From contig CM072511.1 of NCBI GenBank assembly GCA_036898135.1, positions 26,471,564 to 26,535,563 on the forward strand: a DNA stretch of 64,000 nt. Reading direction: 5' to 3'. The notes under the pieces are model-generated. The model was not told the origin of the DNA. It saw only the letters and a list, made by a program, of their open reading frames with translations, and did not search any database. The position numbers were made by a program, and so were the translations under genes. Source of the DNA: Oncomelania hupensis (lineage: Eukaryota > Mollusca > Gastropoda > Littorinimorpha > Pomatiopsidae). Below are positions 20,693-33,226 of this stretch, piece by piece; the stretch's first letter is position 1, and every line of letters starts with the position of its first letter.

Positions 20693-23600
20693 CTAATTAA
20701 GTTGCTCTACCTGAGCTGCAATGCTGTGCCAGGTAGCTATGGACACTAGTGACAGGGTTTTTATTGGGCGGGGACGAATTCTGGTGCTGTGGCCCTTAGT
20801 TGTGTTGGGTGGGCGACAGCGGCTGTGTCCTCCACGAGATGGCGACTGAGGTAGTCGGCTCCGTGGTTTTCCTTGCCGGGGATGTACTCGATTTGGAATG
20901 AGTATGCCTGAAGGGTGAGTGCCCATCGCATCAGGCGAGAGTTCAAAGACTTGGAGGCTGCCAGGAACGATAGTGGTTGATGGTCCACCTGAACTGTGAA
21001 GTGGGTCCCATACCGGTAGAGTTGGAATTTCTGTATGGCCCAGACTAGTCCAAGGCATTCTTTCTCCGACGTGGTGTAGTGGGTCTCGGCGGGTCTCAAT
21101 TTTCTGCTGGCGTAGGCGACAGGGAATAGCGTCTCTGCGTTCTTGGGGTCGCGCTGTAGCAGTACTGCTCCGAGGCCTAAGTCGCTTGCGTCGGTGCGTA
21201 GAACGAAGGGCTGAGTCAAATCGGGTAGGTGGAGTACTGGCGCCGATGTCATTCTGTCCTTGAGTGTTTGGAATGCTGTCTCGCATTCGGCTGTCCATAC
21301 GACTTTGTCCGGGGCGATTTTCCGGGTTCCATTTGTCAGAGGTACGGCGATGCTGTTGTAGTTGGGGATGAACTTCTTCCGCGATGGCGATGGCCATCCA
21401 TGTGTGAGTGCTGGGGGTCGCTGGTCGGTCCGTGTATTTCTTGAGGAGATTAATGTGGTGGTATCGGGCTCTCCCGTTTACCTCTACTTGGTAGACTGTC
21501 TTGGATTTCTTGGCAGTCACCCGATACGGTCCTCTCCAAGCGATGTCCAGCTTGTTGGTTCCACTTGGAAGTAAGATTAGCACTTGATCGCCGACTTGCA
21601 GTTCTCGGTCCTTCGCGTGGCGGTTGTAGTACTTCGCCTGACGGGCTCTTGCCTTCTTCAGTGCTTCACCAGCTTTCTTCCACGTTGCTTTGAGGGTTTC
21701 CTGCAGGTCTGCGACGTACTTGGTGGCACCTCTTGGTGTGTCGTCTATCTTGGCTTCCGTCCAACTTCTGCGTAGGGCTTCTAGCGGTCCTGCTAGAGGT
21801 CTGCCGAATAGCAATGTTGACGGGGTGTAGCCTGTGGCTGCATGGGGCGTTTCTCGGTATGCGAACAGTGCCGCATTCACGTAGCTGTCCCACGCTTCTG
21901 GATTGTCGTCGGCGACTTTCCTGAGTATGGTGAGAAGGGTTCCATTCAGTCTTTCTACTTGTCCGTTGCTGGCTGGGTGGTATGGTGGTGTGCGAATGTG
22001 ATGGACTTGTATCAACTCGAACACGTCTTGCATCAGGCGGCCGGTGAACTGAGATCCGTTGTCCGTTCTAATGCTGTCCGGGAATCCGACTCTGGTAAAG
22101 ATGGCGATGAGTGCATCTGCAATCTTCTTGGTGTCGATCGCTGGCAACGGGACTGCTTCGCACCACATCGTACATGCGTCGACGAGTGTGAGTAGAAATC
22201 TGTTCCGCTTCTTGGTCATGGGCAGTGGACCTACTATGTCTACTGAGACTTGCTGGAATGGTACGCCGACTACTACCGATGGTCCTAAGGTAACTGGTAC
22301 GGTGTGATGTCGCGGGGAATATCGTTGACATTGGTGGCAAGATTTCACGTAGCGCTTGACATCCTCCGTGATTCCTGGCCAATAGTAGTGTGCGCTGATC
22401 CTCTGCACTGTGGCTCCAATTCCCATGTGTCCGCTGAGTGGCATGCTGTGGCCTAACTCTAGTACTTGGGCTCGAAGGGTGGCTGGTAGTACTAGTTGGG
22501 TGTGATCTCCATCTCCTTGTCGATGGAGAACTCCCTCTTCCATGTAGAAGTCTCCCTTGTGCGGGGGTGTGTGCGCCTTGGGTAGCTTCTGGAAGCACTT
22601 CGCTATCGAGGTGTCTTCTTTCTGTGCTGTTTTGATCTCTTCGAGTCCTGGATTCGGAGCGAACTCGGGCTGGGGTGGTTGGGTTTTAGCTTGGGCCCTG
22701 GTTTGCACTGCAGCTATCTCTACAGTTTTAGGGGGCGTGCCTAAGAACACATACCTACAACCTAGCACTAGATCATACAGGGGTTTCTGTAAAACAGCTG
22801 CTTGGATTCGTCCTGTGACGTACCTACTCTCTACTTCGATCCATGCTATTGGGCAAGTAGTCGTCGGTTTCGTCAAGTCTGCTCCTTGTAAGTCGACTGT
22901 CTTGTCTGTCAAGTCCGCGCGCGATACAAGAGATTCGCTAACTATCGCGTCGTATGATAGACCTGTGTCATACAGACAGTTCGCTTCTTTTCCGTTGACC
23001 TTGACCGTGTCTGTCACCGATGGGTGATCTCCGATCGTGTGTGGCTTGTTACCGCTGCTTTGAGTTAGAACTCTGTGCGCTGGCCGGCTTTCGCGCTCTT
23101 CCCTACGTTGTGCGGCCAACTTGAAACATTCTGCGGTGGAGTGATTGTTTCTGTTGCAGAACGAACAATACCGTCTCTGTTCTGCGGGACCTCTTTTCCC
23201 GAATTCCGTGTTGGGTCCTTTATTTTGCCCAGGTCTGGGGTTATTCGGCTTATTCGCTGTGCGCTCCTCCCGGTTAGGGCTTCGTTTCTGTGCCTCTTTC
23301 CCGTTAGGCTTTAGGTCTCGCCTGAAGCTCTTGGCTTCTCCGTGGGCGGCCACGTACCTATCTGCGACCTTGACCAGATCTTCTAGTCTTTCCGCGCCCT
23401 GCTCTACTGAGAATGTCCTCAGCTCGGGGGTCATGGTTTCCCGTAGCTGTTCCCATACTAACAGTTCTGTCAGTCCATCATACGTCTTAGCCGTGGCTGA
23501 CTGGCTAATCCACTTATCCAGCATTGTGGACAACCGATCCACGAACTGCGCATAGCTCTCTCCTTTCACTCTCCGATTGGTGCGGAACTTTTGCCGGTAG

Positions 23601-24379
23601 CATTCTCCTGTCAGTTCGAATCCCGTTAGGAGTGCCTCTTTTACTTTGTGATAGTCAGTCACTCTGTCAGTCGGTAGCTTACTGTAGATGTCATAAGCCT
23701 TTCCTCTAAGCCCTTGACTAAGCTTAAAAGACCAATGAGTGGGATCTAGTTTGTACTCTGTTGCTAGACGCTCAAACCTAGTCAGATAGAGATCTAGACC
23801 TTCTTCTCTCTCATTGAATGTTCCCAGTGGGAATGACATTCCTTGTACAGGGTTGGATGCTACCTCTAGCTGATCTGAGTGGGGAGGGGTTGAGGAAGAA
23901 CTTGAAGCTCCTGATCCCAATCTTCTTAGCTCTAACTCATGCTGTCTTTCTTTTTCCTTTTCTGCCCGCTCTTTTTCTTTTTCTGCCCGCTCATACTCCC
24001 ATTTCCTAACTTCTGCTTCTCTCTCTGCTGCAACCTTCTTCTGTTCTCTTTCTGCCTCTAGCTCTAGTTTCTTCTGCTCTCTAGCTGCTTCTAACTCTGC
24101 TTTCTTTTGCTCTGCTTCTAATGCTAATTTCTTTTGCTCTGCTTCTAATGCTAGTTTCTTCTGCTCTGCTTCTAGTTCTGCTTTTTTCTGTTCTCTCTCT
24201 GCGGCTCTCTCTGCCGCTTCGAGTTTCTTTGCCTCTCTCTCTGCTGCTCTCTCTGCCTTAGCCTCCTGTTTCTCTACCTCTGCATTGATATACGCAATTA
24301 GGTCTCCCCCTGCTAAGTGTAAAGCTTCCCCTAATTCCTTGAAACGCAATCTCAAGGCCACTGGGTCCGACATTGCCAA
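20693..24379 (-). CDS. G1 gag-protease-integrase polyprotein (3' part out of frame)
   Basis: 1,228 codons from ATG at 24379. Residues ~35-155 are a Lys/Glu/Ala-rich coiled coil with EQKKLALEA repeats. Residues ~180-350 are a gypsy-type gag capsid region. A zinc knuckle CSFCNRNNHSTAEC is at 405-418. The protease DTG is at 471-473. The integrase zinc finger is H644/H651 with C681/C684, and the integrase catalytic triad is D714, D773, E809 with the exact D-35-E spacing. After about residue 1002 (near 21377) a 929 bp deletion shifts the frame and the last ~225 codons are not related to any domain. RT is absent. Confidence 0.9.
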   Translation of the reverse strand: MAMSDPVALRLRFKELGEALHLAGGDLIAYINAEVEKQEAKAERAAEREAKKLEAAERAAEREQKKAELEAEQKKLALEAEQKKLALEAEQKKAELEAAREQKKLELEAEREQKKVAAEREAEVRKWEYERAEKEKERAEKEKERQHELELRRLGSGASSSSSTPPHSDQLEVASNPVQGMSFPLGTFNEREEGLDLYLTRFERLATEYKLDPTHWSFKLSQGLRGKAYDIYSKLPTDRVTDYHKVKEALLTGFELTGECYRQKFRTNRRVKGESYAQFVDRLSTMLDKWISQSATAKTYDGLTELLVWEQLRETMTPELRTFSVEQGAERLEDLVKVADRYVAAHGEAKSFRRDLKPNGKEAQKRSPNREERTANKPNNPRPGQNKGPNTEFGKRGPAEQRRYCSFCNRNNHSTAECFKLAAQRREERESRPAHRVLTQSSGNKPHTIGDHPSVTDTVKVNGKEANCLYDTGLSYDAIVSESLVSRADLTDKTVDLQGADLTKPTTTCPIAWIEVESRYVTGRIQAAVLQKPLYDLVLGCRYVFLGTPPKTVEIAAVQTRAQAKTQPPQPEFAPNPGLEEIKTAQKEDTSIAKCFQKLPKAHTPPHKGDFYMEEGVLHRQGDGDHTQLVLPATLRAQVLELGHSMPLSGHMGIGATVQRISAHYYWPGITEDVKRYVKSCHQCQRYSPRHHTVPVTLGPSVVVGVPFQQVSVDIVGPLPMTKKRNRFLLTLVDACTMWCEAVPLPAIDTKKIADALIAIFTRVGFPDSIRTDNGSQFTGRLMQDVFELIQVHHIRTPPYHPASNGQVERLNGTLLTILRKVADDNPEAWDSYVNAALFAYRETPHAATGYTPSTLLFGRPLAGPLEALRRSWTEAKIDDTPRGATKYVADLQETLKATWKKAGEALKKARARQAKYYNRHAKDRELQVGDQVLILLPSGTNKLDIAWRGPYRVTAKKSKTVYQVEVNGRARYHHINLLKKYTDRPATPSTHTWMAIAIAEEVHPQLQQHRRTSDKWNPENRPGQSRMDSRMRDSIPNTQGQNDIGASTPPTRFDSALRSTHRRKRLRPRSSTATARPQERRDAIPCRLRQQKIETRRDPLHHVGERMPWTSLGHTEIPTLPVWDPLHSSGGPSTTIVPGSLQVFELSPDAMGTHPSGILIPNRVHPRQGKPRSRLPQSPSRGGHSRCRPPNTTKGHSTRIRPRPIKTLSLVSIATWHSIAAQVEQLN
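20761..21252 (-). pseudogene. G1 RNase H domain, displaced frame
   Basis: 163 codons starting MTSAPVLHLP. RNase H acidic residues are visible in LRTDASDLGLGAVL, TSEKECLGLVW, VQVDHQPLS and GADYLSRH. It overlaps the out-of-frame tail of the polyprotein because the RT deletion (929 bp, not a multiple of 3) changed the frame. Confidence 0.85.
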
Positions 24380-24716
24380 ACGTGTCTATGAACAACCTCT
24401 GAATCACGTGGAATACCAAAACACTAGCAATATTGCAATTCAATAAAAACAATGCAAAGACAATCAAATTCGTAATCAATAATAGAATAAAACAAGAGTC
24501 AAATGGCATACAACAGTTATTTAAGCAAAACCTGCAAAAGAACAATGCAACATACAGGCACAAAAAGAATTGAAGCAAAAAAGTTTTTAACTAAAGAATA
24601 GTGCACCCAACTGATCAGTGTTATACCCTTACACTATTCTAAGTTATTCTACTACTCCTACTGTTATCTAATTTTATTGTACTTAGGTCCGGTTATACCC
24701 AATTCCTATTACACAG
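24380..24716 (-). other. G1 5' leader between primer site and gag
   Basis: An AT-rich untranslated leader of about 340 bp. The same sequence with few changes is found in G2 (45063-45400). Confidence 0.7.
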
Positions 24717-24734
24717 ATCCTGGCAGGCTCGCCA
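24717..24734 (-). other. G1 primer binding site
   Basis: On the element strand the site starts TGGCGAGCCTGCCAGGAT. Its complement has the layout of a tRNA 3' end: T-stem, 7-nt acceptor strand, discriminator, CCA. I could not name the tRNA. The equivalent site in G2 has one extra base. Confidence 0.6.
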
Positions 24735-24741
24735 ATTAAAG

Positions 24742-26270
24742 TGTCACGTGGGGTTTATGGGCTCTGCACAATGGAATTATGGACCCTCACGTTTATTCGG
24801 TGGGAACTGCTAGTAAGTCACCCTATGAATTACTTTAATAAATTTATTTGTTTAGCTCGTTCTGTGTTAAGGTTGGGGTACAGAAATAGATAGAAAAATG
24901 GTAAAAGATTACTGTCACACTAGCTTTCACACGGCTATGAATCATATGTAGTCCAGCCACTTGATAACAGTTAAAATCACACATTTATTTCGTCTACTCT
25001 ATACAAGATTCTCTAAGTACTAATCTAACTTAAAAAGTCTCTTTCAATGCTAATAGTTCGATCGTTGATAGTCTAGGCAGCTGTTATATCTTCCTCGGGC
25101 ACTTGCTATAATATTTCATGTAGATTTGGACTACTGTGGTCCGTTTTACAGTTTCTGAAGAGTTGGACTACTGTGGTCCTGTTATGATCAGTTTAAGTGC
25201 ACCTTCGTGTTATGCACTTAACTCATGAGTGGGGGTTCGAAGTCCTTCTGTGAGGTAGCTTCTGGTCCACCTGTGTCGTTGTGTAGTTGGGTTCCCTTGC
25301 CACGCTGTGGGGTCTGACAGGGAGTTTTCCGGGTAGCTCTTTCCGTCTTGTGCGGTAGAGGATACTCCGCCAACTAGTCGTTTCTGTGGAGTGGTGCGCA
25401 CAGGATAGCTCGGGATAGCTCGGGATAGCTCGCCTGCTCGTCTGTAATATAAGGGACGAAATTCTGCACAACCCTGAATAATCGGTTTGTGCAGAGCGTC
25501 TCACTGAAAGCCAAGTAGCCCTCAGTGATAGCTCCACATCTCTATACATAAGCGACGAACATTCTGCTACTTCCGGGTTCCACTGGAATCTCACTCTAAA
25601 TTCCTATACATACATAAATATCAATCGTGTCTAACTATACACATACAGAATTAATAATAATATAAACATTCAGTGGTACAGCCACTGGTCTGCAAACATA
25701 CATATAAGTTAAACAACAGTGGTTCCGTACGGGATACAACATGGCGTCGCAACCGGTCGTGTTTCGCCTCGTGGTCGGCTGTTCCACGTGTTACGGCAAA
25801 TTCGGATTAATAATTCACATTTATGCATAGCAAATTCCACAAACATAATTTCCACAATAATATAAATATATCACGATGAAACAGAAGGGTGTTCATTTAC
25901 CTGTTTGACAAGTTCAGGCCCGTAGTGACTTGATAGAATTCTGAGATTCTAAAGTCCTGCTTCCTGGTCTATGAGTGAAGATAGTTCTCTGCTAGCTAAG
26001 TAGATGTTACTTCTCACTCGTCTCACACACGACTGATTCAAACTGTGTTAGGCTCTGACACAGTCAAAACTGCTCTACCCACTTAGCCTGCTGGTCATTG
26101 GTTAAAATATTTACGACTCTCGCACACAGTGCTGATTCACTACGCGGCGTGGGTCGGGCTCGCGGTGTGTACTTTTATTGCTGCTGTGTTATATACTGAC
26201 TCTACTATTACAAAAACTACACAAGGCTAAATAGTAAATGTGCAGAGTTAAAGCTAGCCAGTTCGTGACA
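24742..26270 (-). repeat. G1 5' LTR (right)
   Basis: Direct copy of 19066-20592. In element orientation it is followed by a 7-nt spacer and the primer binding site. It contains an element-strand TATATAA segment and AATAAA close together (plus-strand 26,180-26,200), candidates for promoter or polyadenylation. Confidence 0.92.
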
Positions 26271-26810
26271 ACGATGCATAGACTGGGGCAACATATCTGA
26301 GAGTATACCATGGTACAAAACCATCTCTTACAACGTTCTGAGGCAATGGTTTTTGTCTAGGACAATTGTTGAGGACCACTCCATGTGTCAGGCCTCACCA
26401 TCCTATTCGCCCTGCATAGATTCTGGATAATGTTCAAAGCTATTCTCATATGCCAGCATCGTGTATGTGCTCAGTCATGTACGTTTATCATACATATGCA
26501 CAGTTCTGATTTATTCATTCCAGTCCAACCTGTTTTACGCATACTGTACAGAAATGAATTTTAGTTTAGTTTCTGACATGAGTTATAATTCACTTGTGCA
26601 GCTTTCCGCAACGAGAACTCTTAATTAGTGGAGCGACCTTTGGGAACGTGGAGAGTCAGCCGCATCGCTGTGCTACCAGTGACTGAAGAAGTTCCAGTGA
26701 TGCCATCTAGGCATCCTCCACAAGCAGTCTAGGAGATTTGCTCCAACGTAAACACATTTTTACACACACCAACACGCGCACGCACACACACACACACATA
26801 CATGCACACT

Positions 26811-26821
26811 CTCTCTCTCTC

Positions 26822-26911
<90 letters not shown>

Positions 26912-27048
26912 CTTAACGAAGATTTTACACAAGGAAATTATTCACAATTTTACCAGCATCGTATTTCTATTTTCTCAATGTACTATCTTCTTCTTCTTCT
27001 TCTTCTTCTTCTTCTTCTTCTTCTTCTTCTTCTTCTTCTTCTTCTTCT

Positions 27049-27081
<33 letters not shown>
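26811..27081. repeat. CT array, then CTT/CT array
   Basis: About 48 CT units at 26811-26908, and about 23 CTT units followed by CT units at 26989-27081. Confidence 0.95.
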
Positions 27082-27084
<3 letters not shown>

Positions 27085-27570
27085 CAGTTGTCTCCCTGGA
27101 GGGCAGAAATGGCAGCTCTATCCTCTCGAAGCTGCTTACCCATCCTCGTCTTTCCCCCCGAGGCTCTTGGGTGTTGGTAGAGAGGGTCTGAGAGCTCTTC
27201 ACGATCTGTACGTCCCTAAACCGCACAGGGCTACAGTCCTAGTCTCCTAAACTCTCGTCTTAAATGAGACCTCAGTCACGTGACACTCAGCCCTAATGTC
27301 ACATGACTTATAAGGAACGTGGGAATAGAGGAATGATTCTCATGACCGTCGGCCTCTCTCAAAGTGTAAAACAAATAGGCCTACCGTCTTCAGTGAAGAA
27401 ATCTCCACGTTCATTATATAAGAATAATCTACCTAGGATGGGTATGACCACCGTTTGAAATAGAAATACTGACTTACGCAATATCATTTCTATGCTGCGG
27501 TTAATTTGTTGCGATAGTCTACATATCAGAATTCACTTTCTTTCGTAAATAACAGCACTTCTCAAATTAT

Positions 27571-27636
27571 TTTCTTCTTCTTCTTCTTCTTCTTCTTCTT
27601 CTTCTTCTTCTTCTTCTTCTTCTTCTTCTTCTTCTT
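27571..27636. repeat. CTT microsatellite
   Basis: About 22 CTT units. Confidence 0.95.
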
Positions 27637-28156
27637 CTCTTCCTTGAATCACTATTAACTGCTTTATACAATACCAGAAAAGACACAACTTCATATTCAC
27701 GCAGACTTCATGCTATACCGAGCAGGCCTATCAAACTGGTCTGGAAGGCGTAATTGGCTATATTCTTAGACCTATTATTGTTCGTGAAAGCCAATGCAAG
27801 TGTCCTTAAGTTTTTTTGTATTGTTTGTGTTGTCGGTGTCCATCAACAGGTAAACGGCTATGAGTTAATGTCTACTTTTCAGTGGAACTACATAATTATG
27901 ATAGCGCGGCGTAAGATTAAAGCTACAATAATTATGTATGATACAGACGTCAACGGCAAATTGTCAACAACCTATCTGCTTCGGGTATCGATCAGTGAAA
28001 AAAGACATGGAAGCCATTTGTGCGACGTTTCATTTCCATCCAGCCGGTCTACAAAGACACCATCTCAGGACGTAATTACTGCACCCGCTTCCCTTCCATG
28101 ACGTCACAAATGACGATGGCCGCAGGAAATGAAAGGAAGGGAGGTAAGGCGAGCGC

Positions 28157-28158
<2 letters not shown>

Positions 28159-28203
<45 letters not shown>

Positions 28204-28328
28204 AGAAATCATGTGTCAATAGCGCAGTGCTATCAGTTATTGACACAGGCCGCGCGCTTTTCATTGCCGCCATTGACAACACGCTGCTCTCTCCTTTGCA
28301 CCGGAAAACAAAAAGCTTCGAATAGGCG

Positions 28329-28364
<36 letters not shown>
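28159..28364. repeat. GT and AG microsatellites
   Basis: A GT array at 28159-28200 and an AG array at 28333-28364, separated by unique sequence. Confidence 0.95.
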
Positions 28365-28367
<3 letters not shown>

Positions 28368-29642
28368 CAACGGACGGAGGCAAATAAATAAACGTTCATC
28401 GATCGATTCGGCAATTTACCCCCGCTCTCAGTCTCCTCCCCAGCAAATATTTGCCGTGCAGTTGAAGCGACGTTTGAGGACAGCTTGAGAGCTGACAGTT
28501 GGCGCTGAACGGGCTTTGCTATCTATCTGTTTTGGCATTGCTGCGGCTGGTGCGCTGTGTTGTGCTGTAACTTGATGTAGGGTACTGAATTTTGACTGCT
28601 GAATCTGCAGTCATCTCTCGCCTTTGTTTTCTCATTGCAGAGACTTGCTGTCAATCCTCTCCTTTCACAGAACAAAGCCCACCCGATCCCCACCCCGGTA
28701 AATATCCGGATCGATAGGGTTTGTTATTGTTCCTGCCTTGTTGAGCGGGATGTTGTCTGGCAGACCGAACTATGATCAATCTTGCTTGCTAATAATGTCC
28801 GCGCACAAACAAGCTGATATAGTTGACAATCTCTCGCTGGCTACTGCTCTGGATCTTTGTCTTCTCCCCTTACTTCAACACCCCACATCGGTCATCTCCC
28901 ACATCACATGTCCCAGTCTAAGGTCAGAGGTCAACCGGCCTGAGTCGATATAGAAGTTCATTTGCATAATTGGAAGGAAGACCCCAAAGGGTAGGACGCG
29001 GTGTCTGATTGGGAGTAGAGAGAGAAGAATGCATTAGTTAGACTTGTCTCCCTTTCATCGTTTATCGATCGCGTTAAGGGCCGGAATACAATGGAGAATG
29101 GTGAGGCGGGGACCTTAAGGAGAAAACGGTTGGGGAAAATGATGGTGAACTGACATGAAGTGGGTGGAATTGATGTCGTGGCGACAAATTGTTCCAATCC
29201 ATTATCTGGGCCTCAACCCACCATCGTACTCCAGGCATCAAGGGTCACCATCCCAAGCCTCATCCTCAACCCACGCCGCCAAGGCTCGTTCCGAGCCACT
29301 TGTGCGGACTTCCCGCCGGTGATCATGCTTTCATTGTCTCTTACTGGTGGGTGGCTTGAAACATGATACAAGCACTTGCTCTTTCTGTCGTTTCCCTCGG
29401 TCATTTTACTGTTTAAAGCCACTATCGCGGATGTTATTTGATACTCTTGTTGCAAGTTATTGATTAACATTATGCATTCACTAGCTGAGTGGTAGGTGAC
29501 AGCAACAGGTTTATAACAGGCAAGAAGTTTCGGTCCTTTTATATCATACATTCTTACTTTTAGTATAGTGCCAAACGACCTACAATTTAGAAATCAAGCC
29601 ACTGTCAGCATTTTCTAGACTAAAAAAAAAAAAAAAAAAAAG

Positions 29643-29745
29643 TTCTCTTATATAGCGCACTTACAAGCTCAGAGAGCTTCTCAAGGCGCTGGCCCGTAAT
29701 ATCCAGCAATCACATAATAGTTTGTTGAAGTCAGGATTCGAACCC
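29643..29745 (-). mobile_element. SINE family B, 5'-truncated copy
   Basis: On the minus strand it starts at the B-box-like GGGTTCGAATCC, continues with GATTGCTGGATATTACGGGCC-type sequence and ends GTGCGCTATATAAGAGAA followed by a T run. It matches 34227-34390 and 63579-63741; the tRNA-like head upstream of the B box is missing. Confidence 0.7.
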
Positions 29746-29889
29746 ATATATTAACAATATTAATAACTTTCCAAATCACGATTTTTTAATAAATGAAACA
29801 TTTCAATCCATGTAGACAGAAAGAGAAAGGTATGATTGTCTTTTGACTCGACAGGCAGTATATAGGGTAATACACATTCACAGCTCCAA

Positions 29890-30358
<469 letters not shown>

Positions 30359-30977
30359 GCTCCAATAGCCGGTCGACGACGATGTCCAGCGGCCCGCAAG
30401 AACGGAAATGTCACGGATCAGTTTTTATGACGATCAGGGAATGAGACAGCAACGCCAGCCCCAACGGTCCGCTTGAACAATGACGCGTACCACGTGATCG
30501 CCATGTCAACTGGTCGACCACTGGTTGGCCAGTGCTCAATCAAATAAATGAAAATATATTTAGTTCTCGTGTAGTGACTCTCAACTGATTTTGATAACTT
30601 TCAGCCATTTCTGTACTATGTATACCGTTTCTTCGCTCTCCTGAACCACATGTGTGAGGTAGGCCGCACGATCTGATCCATAATTATGTCATGGGCCCAT
30701 TGCCGAGTTACAGAAGGTCACACCTGTCAGAAAATTTTCAGGCGCTTGAGAGGCTCAGATCCCTCCCCGATCAAAGCGCGAGAACAAATTCATACAAGAA
30801 TTTCAGAAAGGTGAAGAAAACGTCTACGTGTCTAGTCCAATCCCCCAACCCCTCTCTGAGCCTCAGGTGTCTGCCTCCAAGGTACGTCATTTGGACTCTT
30901 AAAATTTCAGCAACTGTCTGTGGCACAATATGGCGCCTGTACAATACTTTTGGACTGGCTGTCAAGAGAGACCTCAA

Positions 30978-31102
<125 letters not shown>

Positions 31103-31740
31103 AGGTCCAAGAGTCGTAAGCCTACTGCCGCTGCCAAGAACTTGAGACTTCAGCAACCATACTATGCACGCGCGATAGACAGTCCTTGTCAGGAAGCCTG
31201 GATGACATCAGTCAGTCACAGTCAGGCCTTGCAGGGCAGTCAAACTAATCTCCGGACGCCTTTCTCCGCTCCGATCACGCTTCAGTGAGCAGCCATGTCA
31301 CTGGTTTTCCTGTCCCAGTTTATTTCCAGCCGGCTTTGGCGGATGATTATTGTCTCTGTGCTGCTTGCGAAAAAGAGAAAGGAATGAGTGATTTTAGCCG
31401 TGAAATGGTATTGGACTGTATTGATTGTCTGCATGCAGGCTCCCACGGGAAGTGCGGGGAATCAGTGAGCTAAAGGCAGGACGTTCGCCTTGGCTGAGCC
31501 ACATGCTAGTCATGCATTTCTAATCACGGCTTTAAAAGTATGATTGAATATTCCAAATCTGCTCGATTTAAAACAAATTATGTCAGAAAGTTCCAATGTT
31601 TAATTGTATGTCACGGCCAGTCTCTGCAGTGCTCAGTCTACACCTACTGTCAGAGCTACTATAGCCCCACGCTGCTTGCCGATATGACCGCTAATGGCCT
31701 GTCGATGCTATCAGATTACGACCCTAGTTTTCTGAACCTT

Positions 31741-31829
31741 CTGTGTGGCTGTGTGTGAGTATGTGTGGGTGTGGGTGTGCGTGTGTGTGTGGGTGTGCGT
31801 GTGTGTTTGTGTGTGTGGGTGTATGTATT
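31741..31829. repeat. GT-rich array
   Basis: Interrupted GT dinucleotides. Confidence 0.9.
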
Positions 31830-32407
31830 TGTGTTTAGTTTCGAGATCTGAGAACCTCGACAAAAAGGTTCTTGAACCTCAACTAACCTTCCAACCTTTT
31901 GGATTTTTACAACAAAAAAGTTTAGGAATCTAGGTTCGGAATCTGAGATCCTCGTAAAAAGGTTTCGTAAACCTCCACGAGCCTTCCAATTGAAACAGGC
32001 CTTAGACAGCCTGTATGCTGAGTCATATGCTATAACTTAGAAAATCCAGTCCAGCAGCACAATTGATGGTTCATTCAGACATCGTAAGCGGCTTACAAGG
32101 ACACAGGTCTATTGCGTTCTGGCTGGCCATACTCATTAGGTCAGCCTGATTTATAAACAGGACAAGGTCGGCTGGGAGGGAGGGGGGTAGGAGAGGAGGT
32201 AGTGGAGGGTGGGAGGGGGGAGGTGTGTGCTAACATTTACGATTTAGTGTACTTGGCCCCTACGGTCAACAATTGCGTACTATAAGTAATCGAATTATTA
32301 TGTTAGATAACGTTCCCCCCCCCCCCTTCTCCTGACCTTTTAATGATAGGGTAATCATGCGTTAATAGGCACCTCTCTTTTTGTCAAAGCTGTGTTAGGA
32401 CAGGTCT

Positions 32408-32500
32408 TATTCAAGATTCAAGATTCTTTATTGTCCAAACATACGACATGGATATTTGTTTTGCAGTGCAAGAAAAGAGATAACAACATCAAAACCATAA
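32408..32500 (-). mobile_element. Retroelement 3' end with tandem ATCTTGA tail
   Basis: On the minus strand the sequence reads ACAATAAAGAATCTTGAATC and then repeats the tail unit. A polyadenylation-like AATAAA followed by a short tandem 3' tail is typical of CR1/L2-type LINE ends and their SINEs. The 5' extent is not resolved. Confidence 0.45.
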
Positions 32501-33059
32501 AAAACATAGGCATACAATATTAGTACATTTGATACACTATCATTCACAACTTCCATACCGAAATACAAATATATCACCACGAGCACACATGCATAAACAG
32601 ATATCCAGTCACATACCCATGCGTACACATTTGACACACAGATAATTATTCCACAATACAAAAAAACACTCACACTCACCCATTCTTCCATGCTTTAGAC
32701 CCATCCTAGCCATCCACAACGCCTCACTCCTGTATCTATACACTCACATTTATATACTTTTTATCCTTCCTACCAGTGAACTCGTTGACTCACGCCTACA
32801 TCAATGCACACACACACATACACCCATGTACACATATACACATATGCGTACTCGCGCCCCCGCCCCTCCATTCATGTCTGCATACACCTTGCACTAACGA
32901 CAGCTAGGCCTACAATAAAAAACAATATACTATTATTATGTTCCTGGAATAACTAGGTGCGACAGAGTACTAGTGACTTCAGCAAAACAATCTTTTTTAA
33001 AATTACAATGCTAAGTAGGCCTACTGGTGGAATACTGAATAAGGTGACGATGGTGATTT

Positions 33060-33060
<1 letters not shown>

Positions 33061-33126
<66 letters not shown>

Positions 33127-33144
33127 GTAATCATAAGAGTAATA

Positions 33145-33224
<80 letters not shown>
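33061..33224. repeat. ATC and AAT microsatellites
   Basis: An ATC array at 33061-33126 and an AAT array from about 33148 to 33224. Confidence 0.95.

Positions 33225-33226
<2 letters not shown>

Larger units (their letters stand above)
19066..26270 (-). mobile_element. G1: LTR retrotransposon, Gmr1-like gypsy, RT deleted
   Basis: 7,205 bp element flanked by ACGAT on both sides (19061-19065 and 26271-26275). It has direct LTRs of 1,527 and 1,529 bp, a primer site inside the right LTR and a purine tract inside the left LTR, so it is transcribed leftwards. Between them lie gag, protease, integrase and RNase H. Compared with its relative G2, 929 bp covering the reverse transcriptase are missing. 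The two LTRs show only about four differences, so insertion is recent. Confidence 0.9.
26271..29642. other. Microsatellite-rich interval without a recognised gene
   Basis: It contains CT (26811-26908), CTT/CT (26989-27081), CTT (27571-27636), GT (28159-28200) and AG (28333-28364) arrays. I find no exon with family resemblance on either strand. Confidence 0.5.

Noticed and set aside
22068..22598. 176-codon frame in G1 (and its twin at 42820-43350)
   Set aside because: An alternative frame over the integrase domain; its conservation simply reflects the homology of G1 and G2.
26738..27250. Long frames through CT/CTT arrays
   Set aside because: Dinucleotide and trinucleotide arrays are open in all frames; the peptide is Leu/Ser or Phe runs only.
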